NCBI GenBank assembly: GCA_946482585.1
Contig: CAMLSI010000191.1
Coordinates: forward strand, 1-9,547
Origin: an uncultured Lysobacteraceae bacterium
GTDB lineage: Bacteria; Pseudomonadota; Gammaproteobacteria; Xanthomonadales; Rhodanobacteraceae
Length of the DNA stretch: 9,547 nucleotides
Direction: 5' to 3'
Made by a program: the position numbers and the translations under genes. Positions 1-7,518 of the stretch are shown here, piece after piece; positions within the stretch are counted from its first letter, which is position 1; every line of letters begins with the position of its first letter. The notes beneath the pieces were generated by a model. It saw nothing but the letters and a program-made list of their open reading frames with translations. It made no database searches and was not told where the DNA came from.

Positions 1-1017
1 CTTGCCGGTGATGCCGATGCGCCATTCGATCTTCTCGCGCACGTCGCCGCGATAGGCGCCGGGATTCGCCGCGAGGCGTTCCTTGTAGCCGTTGACCGTC
101 GACAGGGTCGGCACGTACCAGGCGCGATGCTTGCGCCACAGCGCGAGCGTATCGGCGTCGAGCAAGGTGCCGTGCTCGATCGAATCGGCGCCGGCGCGGA
201 GCGCGAGCGCGATGCCGTCGGCGCCGTGCGCGTGCACGGCGACCTTGCGGCCATAGAGATGCGCGGTCTCGACGATCGCGCGCGCTTCGTCCTCGAACAT
301 CTGCTGGCCTAGGCCCGCGCCGATGCGGCTGTTGACGCCGCCGGTCGTCGCCATCTTGATCACGTCGACGCCGCGTGCGATCTGGCGGCGCACTACGCGG
401 CGGCAGTCGTCGGCACCGTCGCAGGTCGTGTTTTCCGCGGCAATGACGTCGTGCAGCTCGCCGCTGAAGCCGAGCGTCGGATCCATGTGACCCGCGGTCG
501 TCGAGATCGCCGAACCGGCGTCGAGTATGCGCGGTCCCGGCAGCTTGCCGGCGGCGATCGCATCGCGCAGCGCGAGCGTGACGCCGCCGCGGTCGCCGAG
601 ATTGCGCACCGTGGTGAAGCCGGCGGCCAGCGTCTTGCGCGCGTTGACCGCGGCTTCGTAGGCGAAATACGCGGCGTCGTGCGTGACCGATTCGAGCTGG
701 GCTTCGGCGCCGGCCTTGTCCGACGTGAGGTGCACGTGGCTGTCGATCAGCCCCGGCAGTACGTAGCGGTCGCGCAGATCGAGCACGCGCGTGTCGGCCG
801 GCACGTCGGCGAACGCGGCGGCGGCGGCGTGCCCATCGCGCACGGCGGCGATGCGGCCGTTGCGGATCAGCACCGTCGCGTTCGTACGCGGCGCCTGGCC
901 CGGGCGATCGAGCAGCGGGCCGGTCTGGACGATGAGCCATTCATCGCCTTGTGCGACGGCGGCGACGGGCAATGCGACGGACAGGGCGAGCAGGCAACGG
1001 CGCAGCAGCGTTTGCAT
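1..1017 (-). CDS. Exported metal-dependent amidohydrolase (imidazolonepropionase/Xaa-Pro dipeptidase-like), C-terminus outside window
   Basis: Reading the minus strand from the ATG at 1017-1015 gives 339 uninterrupted codons to the window edge, so the C-terminal part is missing. Residues 1-22 form a signal peptide (Arg 6-7, hydrophobic core, AVA before QGD), so the mature enzyme is probably periplasmic. The amidohydrolase metal site is visible: H94-V-H96 after LPGLID (first strand), K221 in VIKMATTGG (the usual carboxylated bridging Lys), H262/H264 in VHAHG, and H282 in SIEHG. The last ligand, an Asp on strand 8, would lie beyond the window. The order matches the COG1228-type amidohydrolases, many of which are dipeptidases acting on Xaa-Pro or Xaa-basic peptides. 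Substrate cannot be told from this part. No good Shine-Dalgarno precedes the start; it was chosen because the signal peptide begins there. It is divergent from the Kelch gene. The family is confident, the exact reaction is not. Confidence 0.9.
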   Translation of the reverse strand, partial: MQTLLRRCLLALSVALPVAAVAQGDEWLIVQTGPLLDRPGQAPRTNATVLIRNGRIAAVRDGHAAAAAFADVPADTRVLDLRDRYVLPGLIDSHVHLTSDKAGAEAQLESVTHDAAYFAYEAAVNARKTLAAGFTTVRNLGDRGGVTLALRDAIAAGKLPGPRILDAGSAISTTAGHMDPTLGFSGELHDVIAAENTTCDGADDCRRVVRRQIARGVDVIKMATTGGVNSRIGAGLGQQMFEDEARAIVETAHLYGRKVAVHAHGADGIALALRAGADSIEHGTLLDADTLALWRKHRAWYVPTLSTVNGYKERLAANPGAYRGDVREKIEWRIGITGK

Positions 1018-1173
1018 GGGGCGTCGGAGAATGCGGAGGACGGCCGAGCATAGCTCAGGAAAGTCCGAACACGCCGCCGCCGCGTGCATCGCGACCGCCG
1101 CGCCCGCCAGACCATCGATTGACATACGACGAGGTTCGTAGAGACTGGCAGCTCTCGCCCGCCGGAGCCGGTC
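1018..1173. promoter_or_regulatory. Divergent intergenic region with candidate promoter for the Kelch gene
   Basis: This 156-bp gap separates divergent starts. On the plus strand a perfect -35 hexamer TTGACA lies at 1119-1124. Sixteen bases later, GAGACT (1141-1146) matches TATAAT at only three positions, so the -10 is weak; an activator or another sigma factor may be involved. A GGAG (1164-1167) sits six bases before the ATG at 1174 and serves as its ribosome-binding site. On the minus strand, TATGCT (complement of 1047-1052) could be a -10 for the amidohydrolase, but I see no matching -35. The promoter calls come from hexamer matching only. Confidence 0.4.
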
Positions 1174-2961
1174 ATGTCCACGTTGCTGCGAATACTGTCG
1201 TCGGGTCTGCTGCTCCTGCTGGCGTGCGTCGATCGCGCCGCTGCGCAAGGCAGCGGTGTGGTGCAGGGGCCTTACTGGGCCGGGCCCATGCACAGCGGTT
1301 CGTGGTTTCAGCCCGATCGCAGCGGCGAAGGGTTCATTCTCGAGGTACTGCCCGACGGCAATGCCGTCGCCGCATGGTTCACGTTCCCGGCAGCGGGCGA
1401 GCCGGGCGAGCAGATCTGGCTCGTCGCGGCCGGCGGCGAATTCCGCGGCAACCGGCTCGTGTTCGAGCAGGTGTACCGGCCGCGCGGCGGCCGGTTCGGC
1501 GCGGCGTTCGATCCAGCGCAGATCGAGAACGTACGCTGGGGACGCTTCGAATTCGCGTTCGACGACTGCAATGCGGCGACCTTGCACTATGAGGGCAGCG
1601 GCGACTACGGCAGCGGCACGCGCAGCCTGCGGCGCATCACGAGCATCGACGAAGTCCAATGCAATGGCACTCGCGCGCTAGTCGACGGCGGCGGGCGCGC
1701 GCTCCCGGGTCTGCGCAGCCGCAGCGGCAACTGGTTCGTGCCGGGCCGTTCCGGCGAAGGCTGGTTCATCGAGGATCTGCCGGACGGCCGCATGCTGGTC
1801 TACTGGTTCACGTTCGATCCGGCCGGCAATCAGCTGTGGCTCACCGGCGTCGGCCAGCGCAGCGCCGACAACCGCCTCGTCGTCGATGCCTACGTCACGC
1901 GCGGCACGCGCTTCGGTACGGCGTTCGATGCGAGCGCCGTGCGGCAGGAGCGCTGGGGCCGCATCGAATTCGATTTCACCGGATGCAACGGCGCGGCCGT
2001 GCGCTATGCCGCCGACGCGGCGGCTTACGGCAGCGGCGCCTACGCGTCGGCGCGCGTGACGGCGCTCGCGGGTGCGCCCTGCATCGACGGCACGCCGCAG
2101 CCGCGTCTGGGCGGCAACTGGGTCGAAGCGGCGCGCATGCCGAATCCGGCGCAGTCCGAACACGCGGCGATCGCCTACGAGGGCAAGCTCTATGCGGTCG
2201 GCGGCTACGGCGACAACCGCGCCTTCAAACGCTACGACCCGGTTTCCGACAGCTGGAGCACATTGCCGCCGCTGCCGGGAGGTCGCCATCACCTCGCGGC
2301 GTTTGCCGTGCCGGGTTCGATCTATGTCGTCGGCGGTGCGCCGGTCGGCGGCGGCGACACGAATTCGCCCGCGTTCCGCTTCGATCTGGCGCGCGCGGCC
2401 TGGGAGCCGCTGACCGAGCTGACATGGACCTACGGCAGCCAGGCCGCTCTGCTCAACGGTCGCGCCTATATCGGTACCGGCGACGGCAGTCTCGAGGAAT
2501 ACGATCCGCGCCAGCGTGCCGTGCGGCGCATACGTCCGCCGGACCAGATCGAGCGCGATCACGCACAAGTGCTGGCGTTTCTCGGCGAGATCTGGGTGAT
2601 CGGCGGGCGCTCGCCCGAAACCCGCACGACCGCGATCTACGATCCGGTCAGCGAAACCTGGCGCACGGGGCCGTCGTTCCTGCATGGGCGCGGCGGCTTT
2701 GCCGCCGCCGTGGTCGACGAACAGATCGTCATCACCGGCGGCGAGCAGCTCAACAACGGCGTCAATCTCGCTGTCGTCGGCGTGACCGAGGTGTATACCG
2801 CGGGCGGAACGCGCTGGTTCACCGGCCCCGCGTTGCCGCATCCCGTCCACGGTGTACCGGGGGCGGCGATCGACGGCCGCATCTATGCGGTCAGCGGATC
2901 GGATCGGGCCGGCCTCGCGACCGGCGCGACCGGGCGGCTGTTCTGGTGGCGGCCCGAGTAG
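1174..2961 (+). CDS. Secreted protein with duplicated N-terminal module and Kelch-type beta-propeller
   Basis: This is a 595-residue protein. Residues 1-24 are an export signal: a signal peptidase I site fits AAA before QG (24/25), but LLAC at 15-18 also resembles a lipobox, so a lipoprotein is possible. Residues 41-163 and 184-303 are two copies of one module. Both run from SG-x-WF through RSGEG and LPDG to WFTF, then a WGR-(F/I)-EF block, a Cys-Asn (C132, C271) and a closing Cys (C163, C303). The Cys spacing suggests one disulfide per module. Residues ~326-595 are Kelch-like, with six blade-type strands marked by GG or degenerate GG at 343-344, 387-388, 434-436, 477-478, 522-523 and ~575, and YDP-(x)n-W segments between them. 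The role is probably carbohydrate or protein binding at or outside the envelope; no catalytic site is recognisable. The start is supported by GGAG six bases upstream. The gene ends convergently with the spermidine-synthase-like gene. Confidence 0.85.
   Translation: MSTLLRILSSGLLLLLACVDRAAAQGSGVVQGPYWAGPMHSGSWFQPDRSGEGFILEVLPDGNAVAAWFTFPAAGEPGEQIWLVAAGGEFRGNRLVFEQVYRPRGGRFGAAFDPAQIENVRWGRFEFAFDDCNAATLHYEGSGDYGSGTRSLRRITSIDEVQCNGTRALVDGGGRALPGLRSRSGNWFVPGRSGEGWFIEDLPDGRMLVYWFTFDPAGNQLWLTGVGQRSADNRLVVDAYVTRGTRFGTAFDASAVRQERWGRIEFDFTGCNGAAVRYAADAAAYGSGAYASARVTALAGAPCIDGTPQPRLGGNWVEAARMPNPAQSEHAAIAYEGKLYAVGGYGDNRAFKRYDPVSDSWSTLPPLPGGRHHLAAFAVPGSIYVVGGAPVGGGDTNSPAFRFDLARAAWEPLTELTWTYGSQAALLNGRAYIGTGDGSLEEYDPRQRAVRRIRPPDQIERDHAQVLAFLGEIWVIGGRSPETRTTAIYDPVSETWRTGPSFLHGRGGFAAAVVDEQIVITGGEQLNNGVNLAVVGVTEVYTAGGTRWFTGPALPHPVHGVPGAAIDGRIYAVSGSDRAGLATGATGRLFWWRPE
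1294..2082 (+). repeat. Two tandem copies of a ~122-residue coding module
   Basis: Copy 1 is 1294-1662 (residues 41-163) and copy 2 is 1723-2082 (residues 184-303), with a 20-residue Gly/Arg-rich linker between. The identity is visible in protein: RSGEG, LPDG, WFTF, NRLV, RFG-(A/T)-AFD, RWGR and YGSG recur in the same order. The DNA has diverged, so this is an old internal duplication and not a recent repeat. The module is not one I can name. Confidence 0.85.
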
Positions 2962-2982
2962 CGCGGAACTGCGGAGATGGCG

Positions 2983-3017
2983 GCGACGCGGGCGCACGAA
3001 ACAGGCGCCCGCGTCGC
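2983..3017. terminator. Perfect 13-bp inverted repeat between convergent genes
   Basis: The left arm 2983-2995 (GCGACGCGGGCGC) pairs without mismatch with 3005-3017 across a nine-base loop, and GTTT follows on the plus strand. It lies 21 bp after the Kelch stop codon and 21 bp beyond the stop of the gene on the other strand. That placement suits a shared terminator for both. The U-tract is short on the plus strand and absent on the minus, so intrinsic termination is more likely for the Kelch transcript. Confidence 0.65.
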
Positions 3018-3038
3018 GTTTCGCGCGGCGACTTCCGC

Positions 3039-4577
3039 TCAACGCACGGTGTTGCGCCAGTCGCGTTCGTAGTAGCGCACGAGCGCCTGGGTATCGAGCT
3101 GGTTCGGTTCGACCTCGGGGCGCGGCAGGTCCGGCGCGAAGCGGAACAGATCCGCGGTCGTGACCGCATCGAGATAGCGCGTCGCGACGTCGTAGCGCTG
3201 CGGCGGCGAATACTGTCGCGTCGCACGGCCCGCGAGCAGGAAGCCCCATTCGCCGAACGACGGCACGTTGACGTGGTATGGCCAGGTCGCGAGCCCGGCT
3301 TCGCGCAGGCTCGCTTCGATGCACCAGTACGAGTGCGGCGCATAGTAGGGCGACGTGGCCTGGATCGCGACGAGGGCGTCGTCGTTCAGATGGCGCGCGA
3401 GCAGGCGATAGAACGGTACCGAATAGAGCTTGCCGAGCGCGAAGTTGGTCGGATCGGGCAGGTCCACGAGGATCGCGTCGAAGCGGCGCGTGTCGGTCTC
3501 GAGCCAGCGTCCCGCATCCGCGTTGACGACACGCACGCGCGGGTCGGTCAGCGCGCCGCGGTTCAGCGCGACGAGCTCGGGACGCTGCGCGAACAGTGTT
3601 GTCACGGCCGGATCGAGATCGACCACGGTGACCTCGCGCACCGACGCGTGGGCGAGCACTTCGCGCACGGCGAGTCCGTCGCCGCCGCCGAGCACGAGCA
3701 CCGAGCGCGCGCCGCTGCCCTGCAGCGCCGGATGTACGAGGGCCTCGTGATAGCGGTACTCGTCGCGCGTGGAGAACTGCAGTTCGCCGTTGAGATACAG
3801 GCGCAGGTCGTCGCGCCAGCGCGTCAGCACGATGCGCTGATACGGCGAGCTTTCCGCGTAGACGATCTCGTCGCCGTAGAGCCGGCGCTCCGACCAGGTG
3901 GTCAGGCGCTGCGAAGCGACCAGCGTCGCGACGAGGATTCCGAGCACGAGCAGCGCACGCAGCAGGATGCCGCGGCGCTGCGGCAGCGCGTCGCGAAAGG
4001 CATGCACGGTATACAGCGCGACGACGCCGTTGAGCAGGCCGAACACCAGTGCCGTGCGCGCCATGCCGAGCCAGGGTGCGAGCAGCAACGGAAACAGCAG
4101 CGATACGAGCAGGGCGCCGAGATAGTCGAACGTGAGCACCCGGCTCAGCATGTCGCCGAGCGCGAGCCGCGTCTCCGCCTTGCGCGCGTCGAGCAGGCGC
4201 ATGACCAGCGGGATCTCGCTGCCGACCAGCACGCCGATCGCGAACACCAGCGCATAGAGCAACGTGCGGAACGGCAGCCCCTGTGCGCCGAACAGCACGA
4301 ACAGCAGCGTGGCCGACAGCCCGCCGACGAGCGCGATCATGAGCTCGACCTCGACGAACACGCGCAGCAGGTCCGGATCCTTGACGAAGCGTGACAGGTG
4401 CGAGCCGATGCCCATCGCGAACAGGTAGCAGCCGATCACGGTGGAGAACTGCAGCACCGAGTCGCCGAGCAGATAGCTCGCGAGCGCTGCCGAGACGAGC
4501 TCGTAGGCGAGACCGCTCGAGGCCACGACGAAGACCGAGAACACGAGCACGTGATCGGGACGCAGCGATTTCGGCAT
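3039..4577 (-). CDS. Membrane-bound spermidine synthase-like aminopropyltransferase
   Basis: This 512-residue protein has an integral-membrane N-terminal half and a cytoplasmic-type spermidine synthase domain. About seven hydrophobic segments occupy residues ~8-222. The C-terminal half carries the SpeE-type Rossmann fold: SPYQ (244-247), DEYRYHE (272-278), GGGDG (297-301, nucleotide binding), VDLDP (319-323), NADAG (352-356), and DLPDP with D372/D375 at the position of the catalytic Asp pair of SpeE. Known enzymes transfer aminopropyl from decarboxylated S-adenosylmethionine to putrescine; the membrane-fused subfamily may use other acceptors. The ATG at 4577 was preferred over an in-frame GTG at 4634 because membrane topology starts there and the upstream 19 residues look unstructured; neither has a strong Shine-Dalgarno. 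No SpeD, DUF350 or other frequent partner lies within this window. It is divergent from the LprI-like gene. Confidence 0.9.
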   Translation of the reverse strand: MPKSLRPDHVLVFSVFVVASSGLAYELVSAALASYLLGDSVLQFSTVIGCYLFAMGIGSHLSRFVKDPDLLRVFVEVELMIALVGGLSATLLFVLFGAQGLPFRTLLYALVFAIGVLVGSEIPLVMRLLDARKAETRLALGDMLSRVLTFDYLGALLVSLLFPLLLAPWLGMARTALVFGLLNGVVALYTVHAFRDALPQRRGILLRALLVLGILVATLVASQRLTTWSERRLYGDEIVYAESSPYQRIVLTRWRDDLRLYLNGELQFSTRDEYRYHEALVHPALQGSGARSVLVLGGGDGLAVREVLAHASVREVTVVDLDPAVTTLFAQRPELVALNRGALTDPRVRVVNADAGRWLETDTRRFDAILVDLPDPTNFALGKLYSVPFYRLLARHLNDDALVAIQATSPYYAPHSYWCIEASLREAGLATWPYHVNVPSFGEWGFLLAGRATRQYSPPQRYDVATRYLDAVTTADLFRFAPDLPRPEVEPNQLDTQALVRYYERDWRNTVR

Positions 4578-4711
4578 CGGGGTCTCGTCGCGAAGCGGGC
4601 CGCGAGCGTAGCGCGATCCCGGTGCGCAAGGCACGCGACGGCGCGGGGCCGACGACGCATCGTCGCCGTCGCGCTTACACTGCGCATTCCCTGAGCATGG
4701 ATGATCTCGAC
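4578..4711. promoter_or_regulatory. Divergent intergenic region, promoters not resolved
   Basis: This 134-bp gap separates two divergent starts and should carry at least one promoter each way. On the plus strand TACACT (4676-4681) matches four of six -10 positions, but no -35 lies at the right distance. Nothing convincing is visible on the minus strand. An alternative in-frame ATG for the downstream gene lies at 4697-4699. Confidence 0.3.
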
Positions 4712-5728
4712 ATGAAACGAGTCGTGCAGTCGATCGGTGTCGCCGCGTTGCTGGCCGGTCTCGCGGCGACGGCCGCAGCGCAGGGCGGCGCCGACAATCC
4801 GGCCTGCGCCGCGTTGGCCAAGGCGGCGATCCCGAAGACGGACGAGCCCGATGCGGCCGCGCGCGCGCGCCTGGCCGGGTGCGACTCGCAGAGCCTGTAC
4901 TACGCCGACGGCGGCAAGCCGGACTATGTCGATGCGCGGCTGTGCGCCTACCTCGAGCGCGAGAACGGCGATCAGCTCGTCTTCGGCGGCTCGTCGGTGC
5001 TGCTGATGATCTATGCGAACGGCTACGGCGTGGCGCGCGATCTCGGGCTCGCGAAAAAATTCGCCTGCGAGACCGATGGCGCGCCCGCGGAGCTCGACGG
5101 GCGGCTGGAACATCTCGACGCGATGGCCAGGGCGCCGGGCAAGGCGGAGCCGTTCGATCTCTGCGACGACATCACGAGCGGCTACATGATGGGGTTCTGC
5201 GCGAGCCGTGCGGCCGATGCAGCCAAGGTCGACCGCGACAAGCGCGTCGCCGCGCTGACCGCGACCTGGAGTGCAGCGCATCGCGCCGCGTTCGCAAGCG
5301 TCCGCGCCGCGGCCGATGCCTATTTCGAAGCCGCGGTCGACGGCGAGGTCGACATGAGCGGCACCGCGCGCGGCGCGATGGCGGTCGGCGCGCGCGAGAG
5401 CCTCGAAGGGGCGCTCGTGGACGCGCTGACCGCGTTCGAGCAGGGCGCGCTGCCCCGCGGCGACGCGGCCGCGTTCGCCGCCGCCGACAAGGCGCTGAAT
5501 GCGACGTACGCGGCGACGATCAAGCGCTACAAGGCCGACAGCGCGGAAGGCATCACGGGTACGGTCACTCCCGACGGCATCCGCGATGCCGAGCGCGCCT
5601 GGATCAAATACCGCGACGCCTGGGTCGCGTTCGGCGCGCAGAGATACCCGAAGGTCCCGGCGGATGCGTGGCGCACGTACTTCACGCAGGAACGCGAGAA
5701 GGCGCTGAAGGAACTGCTCGGCGAGTGA
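4712..5728 (+). CDS. Exported Cys-rich protein with C-terminal DUF1311 (LprI-like) domain
   Basis: This is a 338-residue protein. Residues 1-23 are a signal peptide (KR at 2-3, hydrophobic core, AAA before QGG). The middle contains a stretch resembling a single Sel1-type motif, YANGYGVARDLGLAKKF (101-117), and six cysteines (32, 57, 78, 119, 151, 163), an even number that suits periplasmic disulfides. Residues ~256-336 resemble the DUF1311/LprI domain: ADKALNATYAATI (258-270), then AERAWIKYRDAW (293-304) and a closing QEREKALKELL. Named LprI proteins inhibit lysozyme, but most DUF1311 members are uncharacterised and usual cysteines of that domain are absent here, so inhibition is only a possibility. 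The start at 4712 was chosen because the signal peptide begins there; ATG 4697 would add MDDLD, and neither has a clear Shine-Dalgarno. It ends convergently with the FAD-binding gene. Confidence 0.8.
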   Translation: MKRVVQSIGVAALLAGLAATAAAQGGADNPACAALAKAAIPKTDEPDAAARARLAGCDSQSLYYADGGKPDYVDARLCAYLERENGDQLVFGGSSVLLMIYANGYGVARDLGLAKKFACETDGAPAELDGRLEHLDAMARAPGKAEPFDLCDDITSGYMMGFCASRAADAAKVDRDKRVAALTATWSAAHRAAFASVRAAADAYFEAAVDGEVDMSGTARGAMAVGARESLEGALVDALTAFEQGALPRGDAAAFAAADKALNATYAATIKRYKADSAEGITGTVTPDGIRDAERAWIKYRDAWVAFGAQRYPKVPADAWRTYFTQEREKALKELLGE

Positions 5729-5730
5729 CT

Positions 5731-5766
5731 CCCGCGTGCGCGGCGCCGGGGCGCGACGCACGCGGG
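5731..5766. terminator. 10-bp hairpin between convergent genes
   Basis: CCCGCGTGCG at 5731-5740 pairs perfectly with 5757-5766 across a 16-base GC-rich loop that itself contains GGCGCC. It begins two bases after the LprI-like stop codon and ends 15 bp from the stop codon of the opposing FAD gene. There is no T-tract on either strand, so its role as a terminator rests on position and stem strength. Confidence 0.5.
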
Positions 5767-5781
5767 GAGCGGGGCAACGGC

Positions 5782-7221
5782 CTACCAGTGATGTTCGGCG
5801 AGCTCGAGCGGGCGCCGCTCGGCGCCGTTCTCGCGCACGGCCTCGTTCGTGAGCTCGCGGAACAGCTGCACCGCGATCGTGCGTGCCTGCTGACGGATCT
5901 CCGGGATCGCGGTCGACTCCCAGTCGCGCCCGCGGCACAGGGCGCCGAGCGTCCAGATGCGCTGCGCCGGATCGAGCCGGCCATCGGCGTCGACCTCCAG
6001 GCCCAGGCCGTTCGCCTCGGCGCGCGCGAGTGCGTTCTGCAGCAGCGAACGCACGATCGGATGAGTGCTGACGCGCGCGTCGGTGTCCATGCCGATTGCC
6101 TGCAGCACGAGGTCATAGCGGGCGACTTCGGCGACGTCGTGCTGCGGACCGCGCGTCCACGTCAGCACCGGCCGGTTGTGTCGTCCCGCACGCAACGAGC
6201 GGATACGGCCGGCCTGCGCTTGGAGCCGGCGATCGGCCTGCAGTTCGAGCACGCGGCGCGCCACCTGCGGCGGCATGCGGTGGCGACCGATTTCCCAGGC
6301 GCTGCGCAGGTGACGCAGGAAGCGGCGTCGGTCGTCGGCCGGCAGCGACCGCCACAACTGCGGCGTGGCATGCCGCAGGCCGTCGATGACGCCGCGCCAG
6401 TCGTCGGCCTCGTCGCAATGCGCGCGCACGAGGCGCGTCCAGCGGCGCAGTTCGGGACGCTCGCGCAGATCGGCGATGAGTTCGGCCAGCCCTTCGGCGG
6501 GCAACTGCGCGTCGCGATTGTGCGCGGCCGGCAGGCGGCCGCGGCGCGACAGCATCGTCGCGTGCACCTGCGGCCAGCGTTCGGTGACGCTGAGTGCGAG
6601 GTCTACCGCGGACAGGCCCGACCCGACGATCAGTACCTTGCGCAATTTTTCAAAAGGCAGCGTATTCGCCGACAGCCACAGCCAGGGGTCGAGCACGTAG
6701 CGGCCCGCCTCGATCAGCGTCTCGTCGACGCAGGGCAGAGCGCGGTTCGGCAGCGCGCCGGTCGCGACGACGACGAGATCGGCTTCGCTCGGATAACCGG
6801 CGGAATCGACGAGACGATAGCCGCCGCCGGGCAGCGGCTCGATCGCGTCGATTTCCGTGCGCAGACGCGATGCCCGGATGCCGCGGAAGCTCGCGCCTTC
6901 GAATGCGCGCGCGACGCGCGCTTCGAGGTAGTCGCCGTAGAGGCGCCGCGGCAGGAAATCGCCGCCGCGCGCGTCGGGCAGGTGCCGGCGCGCGAAGTCG
7001 AGGAATTCGGTCGGCTCGGGTGAATTCAGGCCCATTGCCGTTGCGCGCACGTTGAGCAGGTGCTCGTCGACGGGCGTGCCGTAGGCCACGCCGCGACTGC
7101 CGCCGCGCCGTCCCGAGAACCAATGCAGTTCGGCCGGCATGCCTACACCGTGTTCGAGCAGTTCCGTGATCACGAACGCGGCGGCGGCGCCGCCGCCGAT
7201 GATGGCGACTTTCGTACCCAT
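5782..7221 (-). CDS. FAD/NAD(P)-binding oxidoreductase (NAD_binding_9/YdhS-like family)
   Basis: This 479-residue protein is soluble, with no signal peptide. A dinucleotide fold opens it: VAIIGGGAAAAF (5-16), with the G9-x-G11 pattern expected to bind FAD. Next come GVAYGTP (44-50) and HLLNVRA (54-60), typical of the Pfam NAD_binding_9 group, then VVVATGA (150-156), the ATG motif of FAD-dependent oxidoreductases. A second Rossmann motif, VLIVGSGLSAVD (196-207), should bind NAD(P)H. The C-terminal segment 424-446 (LGALCRGRDWESTAIPEIR) is also characteristic of this family. Length is near the usual 450-480. Substrate is unknown; family members are poorly characterised, and nothing next to it hints at a pathway. 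The start is supported by AGAGGA (complement of 7226-7231) four bases upstream. It overlaps no other real gene. Confidence 0.88.
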   Translation of the reverse strand: MGTKVAIIGGGAAAAFVITELLEHGVGMPAELHWFSGRRGGSRGVAYGTPVDEHLLNVRATAMGLNSPEPTEFLDFARRHLPDARGGDFLPRRLYGDYLEARVARAFEGASFRGIRASRLRTEIDAIEPLPGGGYRLVDSAGYPSEADLVVVATGALPNRALPCVDETLIEAGRYVLDPWLWLSANTLPFEKLRKVLIVGSGLSAVDLALSVTERWPQVHATMLSRRGRLPAAHNRDAQLPAEGLAELIADLRERPELRRWTRLVRAHCDEADDWRGVIDGLRHATPQLWRSLPADDRRRFLRHLRSAWEIGRHRMPPQVARRVLELQADRRLQAQAGRIRSLRAGRHNRPVLTWTRGPQHDVAEVARYDLVLQAIGMDTDARVSTHPIVRSLLQNALARAEANGLGLEVDADGRLDPAQRIWTLGALCRGRDWESTAIPEIRQQARTIAVQLFRELTNEAVRENGAERRPLELAEHHW

Positions 7222-7518
7222 GCTGTCCTCTAGCGTGTGAGCGAAACCGGCTGGCGGCGCTGGCCGTTGTCGGTGCGGCTATGACGCCATCGCGCCGGTT
7301 AAACGGGCGCTAAATGAAAGCCGATTTTCCGTTCGCGCCTAATCACGCGTGGCCGTGTCGATATGCGCTTTTCGTCAGATCGGCATGCGCTGCGGACAGT
7401 CGGATCCGGCGCACGCAGGAGCGGCATGGGGCGCCCATGCGGCGCGCGCAGGACGCGCCGACGGGCAGCGAGGCGGAATCCCCGACGCGGCGACCGGGGC
7501 CGCCGTGTCATCGTGCCG
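7222..7518. other. 297-bp non-coding gap upstream of the FAD-binding gene
   Basis: No gene is supported here. Short open frames exist on both strands but are Arg-rich, lack a ribosome-binding site and look like high-GC chance frames. The stretch 7292-7330 is more AT-rich than its surroundings and could hold the promoter of the minus-strand FAD gene, though no -35/-10 pair stands out. Small inverted repeats occur at 7292-7310 (GCGCC with GGCGC) and at 7424-7440 (GCATGGG and CCCATGC, three-base loop). Their function is unknown; either could help end transcription of the upstream minus-strand gene. Confidence 0.5.

Noticed and set aside
1659..4394. Very long open frame on the plus strand across two genes, rich in Arg and Gln
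   Set aside because: It runs antisense to the spermidine-synthase gene and out of frame with the Kelch gene. Its composition is the low-complexity Arg/Ala/Gln typical of shadow frames in GC-rich DNA.
1678..4629. 983-codon open frame on the minus strand
   Set aside because: Shadow frame of the membrane aminopropyltransferase and the antisense of the Kelch gene; Arg/Ala-rich with no domain.
4391..4696. N-terminal extension of the LprI-like frame back to 4391
   Set aside because: It would overlap the divergent aminopropyltransferase gene, is Arg-rich, and would bury the signal peptide that begins at 4712.
6640..6662. AT-rich patch inside the FAD-binding gene
   Set aside because: It encodes the in-frame PFEKLRK stretch; a few A/T-rich codons there are not evidence of an insertion or regulatory site.
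4879..7023. 714-codon open frame on the plus strand
   Set aside because: Out of frame with the LprI-like gene and antisense to the FAD-binding gene, both of which have clear family motifs. No motif is seen in this frame.
7299..7511. 70-codon minus-strand frame directly downstream of the 150-residue gene
   Set aside because: It begins only 7 bp after the previous stop, but lacks a ribosome-binding site and is almost a third Arg and Pro, like chance frames here.
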